From: Azonexus hydrophilus
Lineage (GTDB): Bacteria; Pseudomonadota; Gammaproteobacteria; Burkholderiales; Rhodocyclaceae
Direction: 5' to 3'
Assembly (NCBI RefSeq): GCF_001956855.1
Contig: NZ_MTHD01000002.1
Coordinates: 496,001-560,000 of the forward strand
DNA length: 64,000 nt
Shown: positions 27,501-36,031 of the stretch, one piece after another
Layout: every line of letters starts with the position of its first letter
How positions within the stretch are numbered: position 1 is the stretch's first letter
Notes under the pieces: model-generated
Seen by the model: only the letters and a program-made list of their open reading frames with translations
What the model was told of the DNA's origin: nothing
Database searches by the model: none
Translations under genes and position numbers: made by a program

Positions 27501-28402
27501 TGGAAACGTATGCTTCGGTAATCAAGCCGGCAGCCGTTGAGTTGAACAAAACCTGGATTGCTCAGGTGTTTGAGCCTTTCAATCGCAAGCTGGCTGTCAA
27601 ATATCCGTTTTCACCGAAGGCTGGCATTGAGGCTTCACCGGCTGAAATTGCCACGATATTTGGTCCGGAAGGTGCAATTGCAAAGTATGTCGAATTGTCC
27701 ATGGGGGGATTGGTCGTCAGACGTGGCAATACGATCACACCGCGTACGTGGGGGGATCTCGGATTGACGCTGCAGGCAGATTTCACGGCGGGATTTGCAC
27801 GGTGGGTGGCCCCCCTCGAAGGTGGTGCCGCTTCCGATGCTGCGGGCGGCGGAGGGGCAGGGCAGGCGCAAACCGTTTTCATGCTCCGTCCACAGCCGGC
27901 TCCTGGAACTACCGGTTACGTGATCGAGATCGACGGACAGAAATTGAACTATCGCAACGGTGTTTCTCAATGGGCCAACTTCATTTGGCCGAATGCTGCA
28001 GGAACACCCGGTGCGCGCATTGTTGCCACGACATTCGAGGGTGAAATCATCGAAGTCATCAATATTCCCGGGCGTTTCGGGCTGGAAAAAATGATCAACT
28101 CGGCCTCCAGAAGCCGGCAAGATGATGGAACATTCCGCTTGTCCTGGTCCAGCAAGGGCGTGGAGGTTGCTCTTGATCTTCGTCTGCTCAGCAGTGCACA
28201 GGCTCAGGTTGCATCTGGATCCGAGCATCCGGGGAGTGGTGGCTTTGGCAGTCTCGTGCTGCCGGACCGTGTAGCACTTGCTACCGCCATGGAAAATGCG
28301 CAGATACCGCAATCTACCCCCTCTGATGTCAATGTTGCAGCGCTTCCGGAGGGTTCACGTGAACTATCTGTCCAGGCTGGGGTGGCAGGAGGTAAGTCAT
28401 GA
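24575..28402 (+). CDS. tssM: T6SS membrane complex subunit TssM (IcmF)
   Basis: A 1275-residue protein with the TssM plan. Two transmembrane helices lie in the first 60 residues (FLSFIGIAAITAFLFLGA and WALMASVMILLVWAGMWL), a cytoplasmic NTPase-like domain has Walker A ITIGNPAAGKSTAIVNSG near residue 130, and a third helix near 440 (LGALCLLGLTLGGWSW) leads to a large periplasmic domain. TssM with TssJ and TssL forms the envelope channel of the type VI secretion system. ATG 24575 is chosen because it gives a normal N-terminus. The stop overlaps tagF (ATGA). tssJ and tssL are not in the window. Confidence 0.95.
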   Translation: MSRIRSLITDSRFLSFIGIAAITAFLFLGARTLKVAMIWALMASVMILLVWAGMWLVRRHRARKAGEAIGSMLEKQGEVLQKRSGASSGAEIETLKKRMHDAIKTIKTSKLGQISGSEALYELPWYITIGNPAAGKSTAIVNSGLKFPFDDGGNAIIKGIGGTRNCDWFFTTEGILLDTAGRYSVHEEDREEWLGFLELLRKNRPHAPINGILVTVSIGELMGSSPGFAITLAKNLRQRVQELTERLEVFAPVYVLFTKVDLIPGFHDFFLDLDWTERDRVWGATIPYEQATGNELIALFGRHFDELYEGLRAMSVAQLSRIQGEGALPGLLIFPAEFAAIKPALQSFIATLFEDNPFQFKPVFRGFYITSAIQSADIKPLSSDRVLKKFSLQGGGAVPVRTALNHGYFLKELFSKVIFPDKTLVRRHTTRMKARYRQLAVLGALCLLGLTLGGWSWSYINNRALLDNVQQDVVKAVRLQEGRIDLQSRLEALEIIQDRLGQLERFNDEHPLSIGLGLYQGEAMARKLRTEYFSGISNIMLAPVKENLEAFLIEVNAQDKLKAKADKASVKLSAGSPYKDARPSDTEDGYNALKTYLMLSSREHLDTGHLSDQITRFWRGWLEANRGSMSREQMIRSAGSILSFHLELANDPEWPLIDTNLVLVDEVRDKLRHVVRGMPAAERVYAEIKARASTRFVPMTVASIVGPDNAGLIVGSSTVSGAFTVEAWREYVQDAIKDAATNEQKNVDWVLLTSGTDDLTLEGSPEQIQKSLIAMYKRDYAAEWKRFVQGISVSSFASFADAVSAMNRLGDPQTSPIGTLVKVMFDQTAWDNPAMANAGLMRAQTGFIEWFKRSVLQMSPARVQVDVNVSAKAAEVPMGPIGKEFAGLGRLVISRDKGDSPVDTYLKLLSRIRTKLNQLQNQGDPGTGALKLMQQTVEGGDSALAETLRFVDEQMLTGMPDEQRAVLRPLLLHPLLETYASVIKPAAVELNKTWIAQVFEPFNRKLAVKYPFSPKAGIEASPAEIATIFGPEGAIAKYVELSMGGLVVRRGNTITPRTWGDLGLTLQADFTAGFARWVAPLEGGAASDAAGGGGAGQAQTVFMLRPQPAPGTTGYVIEIDGQKLNYRNGVSQWANFIWPNAAGTPGARIVATTFEGEIIEVINIPGRFGLEKMINSASRSRQDDGTFRLSWSSKGVEVALDLRLLSSAQAQVASGSEHPGSGGFGSLVLPDRVALATAMENAQIPQSTPSDVNVAALPEGSRELSVQAGVAGGKS

Positions 28403-29382
28403 GTGGCAGGGGTTCCTCCACCGCCACCTGTTTCGGCAAGATCCCCTCAAGGGGAGATTTCGTCAAGGGAGCAGGGCAGCATCGCCTGATCAATGTACTC
28501 GATCAATGGGTTTCCCTAGCAATGGAGCATCTTTCCGAAAATCCGCGGTGGAAAATTGCCTATGACAGTGCGTGTGCCGTTGATTTTGCTTTCGTCGGCG
28601 CCCGTAGCAGGTTATCGGTAGTGGGACATCTGAGACCCAGTAGCGATTCGTCTGGCCGTCGTTTCCCTTTTATTGCCGCAGCTACGGTAGAGCGTGATGA
28701 CTCGCTGATGTTTCGCTGCGCACCGGCAGGTATGGGGTATTCGTTTGGTTCCTTGGCAAGGATATGTGAATCGGGCGTCAAAGGAGCCGATGTCTCGCAG
28801 CTTCTGTCTGAACTGGACACCGTCGATTGCGCCAATGATTTTGAAATGGCCATACAAGCTGATCCCCTTGGCAACTTTGTCAGGCGCACAACGCTCGGTT
28901 CCCTGGCTGGAATGCTTGGGTTTTCAAGTTGCGCCTCCCTGCGGCGAAGCATCCTTGCGATCGGGTTGTTGATGCGACCGGTGCTGGGACAAGGGGAACT
29001 TGCCATCAGCAGGGATGTTTATCTGCCATTACCCGCTGACGAACGTAACCGCAATCTGGTAGCCGCATTCTGGATTTATCTCGTCACGGCGTTTTTTCGT
29101 AAAACAGCAGTTGAGGCCCAGTTCATCATGGAACGCCGCACTCAGTCGCCAAAGCTGCTTATCGGTTTCAACGGCAGTTCATCAACAACGCTGTTAACAG
29201 CACTTGCACCGGACAGCGTGGCTGAACGGGTCATCTCGCTGGTTGATCCCGAGTGGATAGACGATCAGCCAGAGGTGACTGGCGAATATGGAATTGCAAA
29301 GCTTTCGGCATATCTTGAGCAGCCCGGGATCACCCTGGAACAGGGAATAAAGACATTCAGGGAAATATTTCTAGGGGAGTAA
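28399..29382 (+). CDS. tagF: T6SS-associated protein TagF
   Basis: A 327-residue TagF/ImpM protein. The N-terminus TCFGKIPSRGDFVKGAG is the family signature, and AVDFAFVGARSRLSVVGHLRPSSDSSGRRFPF belongs to the same conserved domain (about residues 10-170). TagF acts as a post-translational repressor of T6SS assembly in Pseudomonas; threonine phosphorylation can bypass it. Here it overlaps tssM by four bases. The C-terminal 150 residues are less conserved and are not a phosphatase, unlike TagF-PppA fusions. Confidence 0.9.
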   Translation: MSGRGSSTATCFGKIPSRGDFVKGAGQHRLINVLDQWVSLAMEHLSENPRWKIAYDSACAVDFAFVGARSRLSVVGHLRPSSDSSGRRFPFIAAATVERDDSLMFRCAPAGMGYSFGSLARICESGVKGADVSQLLSELDTVDCANDFEMAIQADPLGNFVRRTTLGSLAGMLGFSSCASLRRSILAIGLLMRPVLGQGELAISRDVYLPLPADERNRNLVAAFWIYLVTAFFRKTAVEAQFIMERRTQSPKLLIGFNGSSSTTLLTALAPDSVAERVISLVDPEWIDDQPEVTGEYGIAKLSAYLEQPGITLEQGIKTFREIFLGE

Positions 29383-29384
29383 GC

Positions 29385-30161
29385 ATGATGTTTCGAGTCA
29401 TCACCACTGCAGCCTGTTTGGCGCTGAGTCCGCCAGTTTTTGCCGATACGGCGGCATCACTGCAGGCGCATTCAAAAGTGGTCGCTTCCGGTAGCGTTCC
29501 CGATGAAGCTGCGCGAGCTGCGATTCTCGGTAAATTGCGCGATCTGTACGGTGCGACAAACGTCGTCGACCGCCTTGAAGTAGGTGGAGTGGTTCCTCCA
29601 CCAAACTGGACGGAGTACATGACCAAGCTTCTTGTCGACAATCTGAAGGCTGTTCATGCCGGAGAGATGCAAGTCAACGGAACGCAAATCGCCATCAAGG
29701 GTAACGTCAGTAACGAAGCCATGCGACAGCAAGTGGTCAGCAACATGGCGATTGCGCTGAATCCGACGTATACGGTGAACAATGGGTTGGTGGTCTCAGA
29801 AGGTGCGCAAGGCGTACTTGATAAAACGCTTTCCAATCGAGTTGTCGAGTTCGAGAGTGGCTCTGCCAGGCTGACGCCAGCGGGAATTGCGATCCTTGAT
29901 GAAATGCTTCTTGCAATGAAGCAGATTGGCATGCCCAGAATTCAGATTATCGGACATACGGATAGCTCTGGAAATCGCCTGGCAAACATAGGGCTCAGCC
30001 TGGCGCGAGCCAATGCAGTCCGCGGTTATTTGATCGACAAGGGTGTGCCGGCTGATTCATTGAGTGCGGTGGGATCCGGCCCTGATCATCCGGTTGATTC
30101 AAACCAGACGGTTGAGGGCAGGGCAAAGAACCGAAGAATCGAATTTCGGCTTGCTGGATAG
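29385..30161 (+). CDS. BON- and OmpA-domain T6SS accessory protein
   Basis: A 258-residue exported protein with a signal peptide (FRVITTAACLALSPPVFADT). Two stretches have the BON pattern (ASGSVPDEAARAAILGKL near residue 35 and IKGNVSNEAMRQQVVSNM near 105), followed by a C-terminal OmpA/MotB domain with IQIIGHTDSSGNRLANIGLS and RAKNRRIEFRLAG, which would bind peptidoglycan. This order resembles mycobacterial OmpATb. In T6SS loci, peptidoglycan-binding proteins such as TagL anchor the membrane complex; a similar role is inferred. It begins two bases after the tagF stop. Confidence 0.83.
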   Translation: MMFRVITTAACLALSPPVFADTAASLQAHSKVVASGSVPDEAARAAILGKLRDLYGATNVVDRLEVGGVVPPPNWTEYMTKLLVDNLKAVHAGEMQVNGTQIAIKGNVSNEAMRQQVVSNMAIALNPTYTVNNGLVVSEGAQGVLDKTLSNRVVEFESGSARLTPAGIAILDEMLLAMKQIGMPRIQIIGHTDSSGNRLANIGLSLARANAVRGYLIDKGVPADSLSAVGSGPDHPVDSNQTVEGRAKNRRIEFRLAG

Positions 30162-30170
30162 CATCTCATA

Positions 30171-31268
30171 TCAGGAGCCGGCTCCCGCTTGATCCTGAAA
30201 TTCTCTCTCCACACCAAGCAGTTCTTCCATGCTGGATAGCGCGGTATCGTCCTTGATGACTGAACGCAGCCAGACATGAAGGGGCATGCCCCCCCAGCGA
30301 GCAGCCTTTTCAGCGAGATAGGCGACCGGACTATGGGGCTCGGTACGTTTGAAGAAGGCTGCGATTTCATTCAGTTGGCGAATGGCATGCTCCCGGGAGC
30401 GAACTGGCCCGCCAGCAGACTCTGGTCCTGGATCGCCAATGCTGGGCTCCAGTCGGCCTGTCTGAGCGGATGTATGTCCGGTATCGGCCTTGGTGTCAGG
30501 CTGAGGGTTGCCCGATTGGTTACCTGCGTAACGTCGGAAAAACCGCGAAAGATCGTCAAGGGTATCGAACGTATGTCCGAAGGCTGGTGCGTTTTCGCCC
30601 AATTGCCGCTCAAGAACCAATTGCAGCCTGCTTACTGCAGCTTTCAGCTGTTCTGCTGCATTGATGCCTTCGACGAAATGACGGGTAGGCGTATCTTTCA
30701 ATGCTGCATCGAATAGCTCCTGAGTGACACATCCAGAGCGAATTACCTCATCCGCAAGCTGTGGATTTAGTTCAAGGTTTCTTGCTGTTGTGCGTGCTGA
30801 TTCTTGATCGATGCAGGAAAAATTGCCCTTGATGGATTTGGTCAGCGCTGTTTCACGGATCAGGCGTGCGCTCTGGTTGACCAACCAGTCAAGTACGCCG
30901 ATTCTGGCTTCCTGATCATCATCATCCGATTGAGGATGAATGTCCTGCCAGAATTTTTCGCACAGTTCAGCCAGCAGGGTGTAGCCATTAGCCAAGCCGC
31001 CAAGACCATGGGTTTTGCCCATGGCTTCAGTCATCCAGGCAGCAAGACGCAAGTCTTTTGTTCTGCTGGTCAGAAGGCTGTCACAGATACGAATTACGGT
31101 GTTCCAGTCAGCGTCCTTTACAGAAGTGATCCATTCTCCTTGCGACAGAGAGGGGTCATCGAAGCGCCGTGCTTCCTGTATTTCGTCAAAGTCGGTCGAA
31201 AAAATCAAATCCTCGCCACAGTGGCCTCGTTCAGATTTTATCGGTTGAAGCAGATGTCCAAGATCCAT
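30171..31268 (-). CDS. tssA: T6SS protein TssA (ImpA N-terminal domain)
   Basis: A 365-residue protein. The N-terminal ImpA domain is clear (LGHLLQPIKSERGHCGEDL, AAWMTEAMGKTHGLGGLANG, then LLAELCEKFWQDIHPQSDDD). TssA proteins organise sheath and tube growth at the baseplate or distal end. The C-terminal part, which decides the TssA class, is short here (DLSRFFRRYAGNQSG, then HSPVAYLAEKAARWGGMPLHVWL), the last stretch matching the conserved region found in many class 1/3 proteins. It is convergent with the OmpA gene, nine bases apart, and has AAGGG upstream of its ATG. Confidence 0.9.
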   Translation of the reverse strand: MDLGHLLQPIKSERGHCGEDLIFSTDFDEIQEARRFDDPSLSQGEWITSVKDADWNTVIRICDSLLTSRTKDLRLAAWMTEAMGKTHGLGGLANGYTLLAELCEKFWQDIHPQSDDDDQEARIGVLDWLVNQSARLIRETALTKSIKGNFSCIDQESARTTARNLELNPQLADEVIRSGCVTQELFDAALKDTPTRHFVEGINAAEQLKAAVSRLQLVLERQLGENAPAFGHTFDTLDDLSRFFRRYAGNQSGNPQPDTKADTGHTSAQTGRLEPSIGDPGPESAGGPVRSREHAIRQLNEIAAFFKRTEPHSPVAYLAEKAARWGGMPLHVWLRSVIKDDTALSSMEELLGVEREFQDQAGAGS

Positions 31269-31433
31269 CGTCCGTGCCCTTGCTTGAATGTGAGGTGTTG
31301 CTGCTGATCAGGGATGCCTGTGTTGGCGCAGATAAATTATCTGTTTTGAATAATGGATGTCATTTTAATAAATTTCGTGGTAAAAAACCTCGATGCTGAA
31401 AATTCATTCGTAGTTGGCGATCGGGTTTCCGGA

Positions 31434-31462
31434 TTGATTTGCATAGATAAATTGCGTATAAT
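31434..31462 (+). promoter_or_regulatory. sigma-70 promoter of the DUF3309/BON/coiled-coil cassette
   Basis: TTGATT at 31434-31439 and a perfect TATAAT at 31457-31462 are exactly 17 bases apart. Transcription would begin near 31470, leaving a leader of about 197 bases before the ATG at 31667. Confidence 0.65.
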
Positions 31463-31571
31463 TTGTATTATGTTAAATTTTGAATTCGTTCTTGTGAGGT
31501 AAGTCTGAATACGTGCAGGAAAGAATGAAGGGCATTCCTTCTGGATCGATTTTCATCGCGGCAAGATGGGT

Positions 31572-31595
31572 GGTCTGTGCGCTGGCGAACAGACC
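31572..31595 (+). other. hairpin in the 5' leader of the DUF3309 cassette
   Basis: GGTCTGT (31572-31578) and ACAGACC (31589-31595) form a perfect 7-base stem around a 10-base loop. There is no T-run, so it is not a terminator; it may be part of a regulatory leader or stabilise the RNA. Confidence 0.4.
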
Positions 31596-31666
31596 TCTGG
31601 CATGGCCTCCGTAAGATGAGCGGCAAGGCATCGATCCTCGCTGCCCTGCAACCGAGGAAAAATGAA

Positions 31667-31825
31667 ATGAACCTGGGAACCATTCTGCTGATCGTACTTG
31701 TACTGCTGCTGATCGGTGCCATACCAAGTTGGCCACATAGTCGTGGCTGGGGTTATGCCCCGAGCGGTGGCATCGGACTGTTGCTGGCCGCCCTGCTCAT
31801 CCTGGTCTTGCTGGGCAAGATCTAG
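31667..31825 (+). CDS. DUF3309 small membrane protein
   Basis: A 52-residue protein made of two hydrophobic segments (LGTILLIVLVLLLIGAIP and GGIGLLLAALLILVLLGKI) joined by SWPHSRGWGYAPS, the usual DUF3309 signature. GAGG stands upstream of the ATG at 31667. These proteins are common beside stress-response genes, and the function is not known. It is the first gene after the strong promoter at 31434. Confidence 0.8.
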   Translation: MNLGTILLIVLVLLLIGAIPSWPHSRGWGYAPSGGIGLLLAALLILVLLGKI

Positions 31826-31856
31826 AGACCATTACATCACATTGGAGAATCCAAAC

Positions 31857-32276
31857 ATGACTCAGAAAAAAACCACGCTCATCACGATCTCGCTGCTCTT
31901 CGCCCTTGGCATGAGTGCCTGCGAAAAGCCGGGTCCGGCCGAGGAAGCCGGCAAGAAACTGGATCAAGTCGTCAGTGACGCAGGCAAGAAAGTCGATGAT
32001 GTCGTCGACAAGGCTGAAAAAAAAATGACTGAGCAAGGTGAGAAAACGGCACAGATCATTGATGACACCGAAATCACCGCCAAGGTCAAGGGCGATATCC
32101 TTGCTGAACCAGGTCTGAAGTCACTGCAAATCAGTGTCGACACTGTCAACGGTGCCGTGACCCTGAGTGGTAGCGTTGATCTGAACAGCAGCAGGGAAAA
32201 GGCAGGGATGGTTGCGGCGGCAGTCAATGGCGTCAAGGAAGTCAATAATCAGTTGATAGTCGGGCCGGCCAAATAA
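31857..32276 (+). CDS. BON-domain lipoprotein (OsmY-like)
   Basis: A 139-residue protein with a lipoprotein signal ending in LGMSAC, so the mature chain would start with a lipidated Cys near residue 22. Next comes a helical stretch of AGKKLDQVVSDAGKKVDDVV repeats, then a BON domain (DTEITAKVKGDILAEPGLKS, VDTVNGAVTLSGSVD). BON proteins such as OsmY and DolP bind phospholipid at the envelope and are often stress-induced. TTGGAGAAT upstream gives a good ribosome site. It is the second gene of the cassette. Confidence 0.87.
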   Translation: MTQKKTTLITISLLFALGMSACEKPGPAEEAGKKLDQVVSDAGKKVDDVVDKAEKKMTEQGEKTAQIIDDTEITAKVKGDILAEPGLKSLQISVDTVNGAVTLSGSVDLNSSREKAGMVAAAVNGVKEVNNQLIVGPAK

Positions 32277-32309
32277 GGTCGTTCGATCTCCTCGATAAAA
32301 GGAAAGATC

Positions 32310-32597
32310 ATGGAAGTGCATAAGGAATACAAGGAAAGAATGAGCGCACAACTCAAGGAGTGGAGCGCTCAGATCAACCTGCTCGAAGCCCGGATGGACG
32401 GCTTTGCCGCCGACATGAAGATCAAGCGGGCGGAGGAAGTCCAGGCATTGCGTGCCAAGCAGCACGCTGCCAGCGAGAAAATGCACGAACTCGGCAAGGC
32501 CAGCGGTGAAGCCTGGGAACAGGTCAGGATAACCGCCGACCGGATGTGGGATGAACTGAAAAACGGGCTGGCCGATGCTCAGTCCAAATTCAAATAA
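32310..32597 (+). CDS. Small coiled-coil stress protein (sll1863-like)
   Basis: A 95-residue, fully helical protein with heptad-like runs (KEWSAQINLLEARMDGFAAD, RAKQHAASEKMHELGKASG) and an EAWEQVRITADRMWDELKNG end that is typical of the sll1863-type family. AAAGGAAAG precedes the ATG. Function is unknown; homologues are found beside BON and small membrane proteins. An intrinsic terminator follows at 32614. Confidence 0.75.
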   Translation: MEVHKEYKERMSAQLKEWSAQINLLEARMDGFAADMKIKRAEEVQALRAKQHAASEKMHELGKASGEAWEQVRITADRMWDELKNGLADAQSKFK

Positions 32598-32613
32598 CTA
32601 AAACACAGAATAT

Positions 32614-32636
32614 GGCGCCTTCGGGCGCCTTTTTTT
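32614..32636 (+). terminator. intrinsic terminator after the stress cassette
   Basis: GGCGCC-TTCGG-GCGCC followed by seven or eight T residues, just after the last gene of the plus-strand cassette. On the minus strand there is no T-run, so it serves the plus strand only. Confidence 0.85.
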
Positions 32637-32639
32637 CGT

Positions 32640-32789
32640 CTAGAGGATTCTGCCGCCGCGGATGATCCGAAGCAGGATGGCGATAACGGCAATGACCAGA
32701 AGAATATGAATGAGTCCTCCCGCACTGTAGGCAGTGAGCAGCCCCAGCAGCCAGAGAATGATCAATATGACGGCAATCGTGTATAGCAT
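32640..32789 (-). CDS. lmo0937-family small membrane protein
   Basis: A 49-residue protein with two hydrophobic segments (YTIAVILIILWLLGLLTAY and GLIHILLVIAVIAILLRII) ending in RGGRIL, the pattern of the lmo0937 family. GAAAGGG is found upstream of the ATG at 32789. The family is common near stress genes; function is unknown. It is convergent with the coiled-coil gene and lies downstream of the phosphoketolase gene on the same strand. Confidence 0.78.
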   Translation of the reverse strand: MLYTIAVILIILWLLGLLTAYSAGGLIHILLVIAVIAILLRIIRGGRIL

Positions 32790-32928
32790 GGTGTTTTTCC
32801 CTTTCGTGTCCATTTTTGTGGCGGCATGCCAAGGCTGGCCGCCACGTGCCAAGTCTAGGGGCAACGAAGAACGCTTACCGTTCGCTAACGCACATACCCC
32901 AGTCCGGGGCCGGTTGGCGTAATCCGGC

Positions 32929-35295
32929 TCAGGACTTGAGCCCCGGCCATTGCCATTCGAGGATACCCGGCATGTCTTCCCCATGTTCGAGGATGTATTG
33001 GGCATGTTGGTTCAACTTGTCGCGCATACTCTGCTTGATGTGTGCCGCCTGTGCCTGTAACTTGGGAACCCGACTGGCGACGTCCATGACCAGATGGAAG
33101 CGGTCCAGGGTGTTGAGCACCGTCATGTCGAACGGTGTTGTCGTGGTGCCCTCCTCCTTGTAGCCGCGTACGTGCAGGTTGGTATTGGTGCGACGGTAGG
33201 TCAGGCGGTGAATCAGCCACGGGTAGCCATGGTAGGCGAAGATGATCGGCTTGTCGGTGGTGAACAGGGAGTCGAACTCGTCGCTCGACAGGCCGTGCGG
33301 ATGCTCTTCCTGCGGTTGCAGGGTCATCAGGTCGACGACATTGATGTAGCGGATCTTCAGGGCTGGTACCAGCTGGTGCAGGATGTCGATGGCGGCCAGC
33401 ATTTCCAGCGTCGGTACATCGCCGGCAGAAGCGAGCACGATGTCCGGTTCGCCCGGCTGGTCGTTGCAGGCCCATTCCCACAGGCCGATGCCGGCACTGG
33501 CGTGGTTGATCGCAGCTTCCATGTCCAGCCACTGCCACTCCGGTTGCTTGCCGGCGACGATGACATTGACCAGATTGCGGCTTTTCATGCAGCGTTCGGT
33601 GACGTAGAGCAGCGTGTTGGCATCGGGTGGCAGATAGACGCGGATGAAGTCGGCCTTCTTGTTGACCACGTGGTCGATGAAACCCGGGTCCTGGTGCGAG
33701 AAGCCGTTGTGATCCTGGCGCCAGACGTGCGAGGTAAGCAGGATGTTGAGCGAGGCGATCGGCCGTCGCCAGGGAATCTCGCTACACATCTTGAGCCACT
33801 TGGCGTGCTGGTTGAACATCGAATCGACGATGTGGATGAAGGCTTCGTAGCAGGAGAACAGGCCGTGCCGGCCGGTCAGCAGGTAGCCTTCAAGCCAGCC
33901 CTGACAGGCGTGTTCGGACAGGATTTCCATGACCCGGCCGTCCGGAGCCAGATGGTCATCGTCGGCTAGGTGCTCGGCCATCCAGCTGCGGTTGGTGACT
34001 TCGAACAAGGCGCCGAGACGATTGGATGTGGTTTCGTCAGGGCCGAAGACACGGAAATTGTCCGGGTTCTGGCGCATCACGTCGCGCAGGAAAACGCCCA
34101 TGGCACGGGTCGCCTCGGCTTTCATGCTTCCAGGCGTCACCACTGGCACGGCGTAGTCACGGAAATCCGGCAGGCGCAGGTCACGCATCAGGCAGCCGCC
34201 ATTGGCATGGGGGTTGGCCCCCATGCGGCGCTTTCCGGATGGCGCCAGTGCAGCGATCTCCGGCTTGAGCCAGCCGCTGGCATCGAACAGTTCGGCGGGC
34301 TTGTAGGAGGCCAGCCATTCGGCCAGCAGCTGAACATGTTCGGGTTTTTCCATGTCACCGAACGGAACTTGGTGCGAGCGCCAGGAGCCTTCGCTGCGCT
34401 TGCCATCGACTTCCTTCGGCCCGGTCCATCCTTTGGGCGAACGCAAAATGATCATCGGCCAGCGCGGGCGGGTCATGTCGCCACCTTCCCGTGCCTGACG
34501 CTGGATGGCGAAAATGCCTGCAACAGCCGCGTCGACCGCAGCAGCCATCAACTGGTGCATGATTTCCGGGTCGTCGCCTTCGACAAAGATCGGCTGGTAA
34601 CCGTAACCGACGAACAGGCATTCCAGTTCCGTGTGGCTGATACGTGCAAGGATCGTCGGATTGGCGATCTTGTAGCCGTTCAGGTGCAGGATGGGCAGCA
34701 CGGCACCGTCAGTCTGCGGATTGAGAAACTTGTTGGAATGCCAGGAAGTGGCGAGGGGTCCGGTTTCCGCTTCGCCGTCACCGATGACGCAGCAGGTTAT
34801 CAGTTGCGGATTGTCGAAAACGGCGCCGTAGGCATGCAGCAGGGCATAACCCAGTTCGCCGCCTTCATGGATCGACCCCGGGGTATCCGGTGAGGCATGG
34901 CTGGGAATGCCGCCGGGGAAGGAAAACTGGCGGAATAGCCGGCGCATGCCCTCTTCGTCCGGTGAAATGTCCTGGTATAGCTCGCTGTAGCTGCCTTCCA
35001 GCCAGGTGTTGGCGACTACGGCCGGCCCACCATGGCCGGGGCCGGCGATCAGGATCATGTTCAGGTCGTGCTGCCGTATCGCCCGGTTCATGTGCACGTA
35101 GATGAAATTCAGACCGGGTGTCGTACCCCAGTGTCCAAGCAGCCTGGGCTTGATGTGTGAGCGGCTGAGCGATTCCTTGAGCAAGGGATTGCCGAGCAGG
35201 TAGATCTGCCCGACCGACAGGTAATTTGCCGCACGCCACCAGGCATTCATGAGCGCGAGTTCTTCGGCGGCGAGGGGCGTATGGCTTGTCTGCAT
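32929..35295 (-). CDS. Xylulose-5-phosphate/fructose-6-phosphate phosphoketolase
   Basis: From ATG 35295, preceded by AAGGA, the product is 788 residues, normal for the family; a longer frame to 35346 lacks such a site. Two phosphoketolase signatures are present: [15 protein letters not shown] and [19 protein letters not shown]. The enzyme is thiamine-diphosphate dependent and splits xylulose 5-phosphate (or fructose 6-phosphate) with phosphate to acetyl phosphate plus an aldose phosphate. No acetate kinase or phosphotransacetylase gene lies beside it. The location beside BON and small membrane stress proteins suggests stress-linked expression, but no shared operon is visible. Confidence 0.95.
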   Translation of the reverse strand: MQTSHTPLAAEELALMNAWWRAANYLSVGQIYLLGNPLLKESLSRSHIKPRLLGHWGTTPGLNFIYVHMNRAIRQHDLNMILIAGPGHGGPAVVANTWLEGSYSELYQDISPDEEGMRRLFRQFSFPGGIPSHASPDTPGSIHEGGELGYALLHAYGAVFDNPQLITCCVIGDGEAETGPLATSWHSNKFLNPQTDGAVLPILHLNGYKIANPTILARISHTELECLFVGYGYQPIFVEGDDPEIMHQLMAAAVDAAVAGIFAIQRQAREGGDMTRPRWPMIILRSPKGWTGPKEVDGKRSEGSWRSHQVPFGDMEKPEHVQLLAEWLASYKPAELFDASGWLKPEIAALAPSGKRRMGANPHANGGCLMRDLRLPDFRDYAVPVVTPGSMKAEATRAMGVFLRDVMRQNPDNFRVFGPDETTSNRLGALFEVTNRSWMAEHLADDDHLAPDGRVMEILSEHACQGWLEGYLLTGRHGLFSCYEAFIHIVDSMFNQHAKWLKMCSEIPWRRPIASLNILLTSHVWRQDHNGFSHQDPGFIDHVVNKKADFIRVYLPPDANTLLYVTERCMKSRNLVNVIVAGKQPEWQWLDMEAAINHASAGIGLWEWACNDQPGEPDIVLASAGDVPTLEMLAAIDILHQLVPALKIRYINVVDLMTLQPQEEHPHGLSSDEFDSLFTTDKPIIFAYHGYPWLIHRLTYRRTNTNLHVRGYKEEGTTTTPFDMTVLNTLDRFHLVMDVASRVPKLQAQAAHIKQSMRDKLNQHAQYILEHGEDMPGILEWQWPGLKS

Positions 35296-35466
35296 GTCGT
35301 TATCCTTGCTCCAGTTCATTGGGACCGGCTTCGTCATCGTGGACAATCACCGCCGGGTAGCCGAGTGCTACCTGCGTGACTATGCATCGTCCATGAAAAT
35401 TGTTCGGTACGCCAGCAAACATGCCGGGCGGAGCATGCAGTGTTGTCGGACTGGCAGCGTGGACTG

Positions 35467-35925
35467 CTAGTTCAGGTCTTCTTCCTTCAACGCCGGCAGG
35501 TGCAGGATATCGATGCCTTCGTCCCGCAATGCTTCACACTCGTCGGGAGTGGCCTCGCCGCGGATGGAGCGCTCCGGGGCTTCGTTGTAATGGATTTTTC
35601 TGGCTTCGTCAGCGAATGAGGTTCCCACGTCCTCGCTGTTGCTGATGATCGCCTGAACCAGCTGGCGATATATTGCCGCCACTTGAGTGCCGGCTGGCAT
35701 CAAGGTTGCTGTCGCATTGTTGCGGGGTGTTGCGGATGGCTCCTGGCTACGAGGCGCCTGATGGCCGCCGATCGCAACTGCTGACGGAACGCGCCGGATG
35801 CTGGCGCTGTCGCACTGCGGACAACGGACAAGATGACGCTCGATCTGGGCGTCGAAATCTTCGGCACTGCGAAACCAGCCTTCAAAGCGATGCTCGTTGT
35901 CGCAGCTCAGGTCGTAAATGATCAT
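35467..35925 (-). CDS. DUF1178 family protein
   Basis: A 152-residue protein. The start MIIYDLSCDNEHRFEGWFRS and the two-cysteine pair CPQCDSASIRRVPS near residue 35 are typical of DUF1178, with Cys 8 possibly sharing a metal site. The middle is a variable linker and the C-terminus (FADEARKIHYNEAPERSIRG, EEGIDILHLP-like) matches the family's conserved end. Function is unknown. It lies just downstream of the tRNA cluster on the same strand. Confidence 0.88.
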   Translation of the reverse strand: MIIYDLSCDNEHRFEGWFRSAEDFDAQIERHLVRCPQCDSASIRRVPSAVAIGGHQAPRSQEPSATPRNNATATLMPAGTQVAAIYRQLVQAIISNSEDVGTSFADEARKIHYNEAPERSIRGEATPDECEALRDEGIDILHLPALKEEDLN

Positions 35926-35934
35926 GTTTTGCCT

Positions 35935-36019
35935 TGGTGCCCGGGACGGGACTCGAACCCGTACACCTTTCGGCGAGAGATTTTAAGTCTCTTGTGTCTA
36001 CCGATTTCACCACCCGGGC
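35935..36019 (-). tRNA. leuZ: tRNA-Leu (anticodon TAA)
   Basis: The 85-base minus-strand sequence begins GCCCGGGTGGTGAAATCGGT, has the anticodon loop CTTAAAATC (TAA), a long variable arm (CGCCGAAAGGTG) and ends CCCGGGCACCA. The 7-base acceptor stem pairs fully and CCA is encoded. Last of four tRNA genes downstream of pgsA, as in the E. coli uvrC-pgsA-glyW-cysT-leuZ order. A terminator lies just upstream of it. Confidence 0.95.
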
Positions 36020-36031
36020 GGGGTTTCGATT

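Larger units (their letters stand above)
31269..31666. other. 398-bp AT-rich intergenic region
   Basis: This spacer separates the divergent tssA gene and the stress cassette. The first 230 bases are unusually AT-rich for the window. It contains a strong plus-strand promoter (31434-31462), a long leader with a hairpin (31572-31595), and presumably the tssA promoter. I see no convincing coding sequence in it. Confidence 0.6.

Noticed and set aside
31572-31595. Leader hairpin as an intrinsic terminator
   Set aside because: No run of T follows the stem, and the downstream genes have good ribosome sites.
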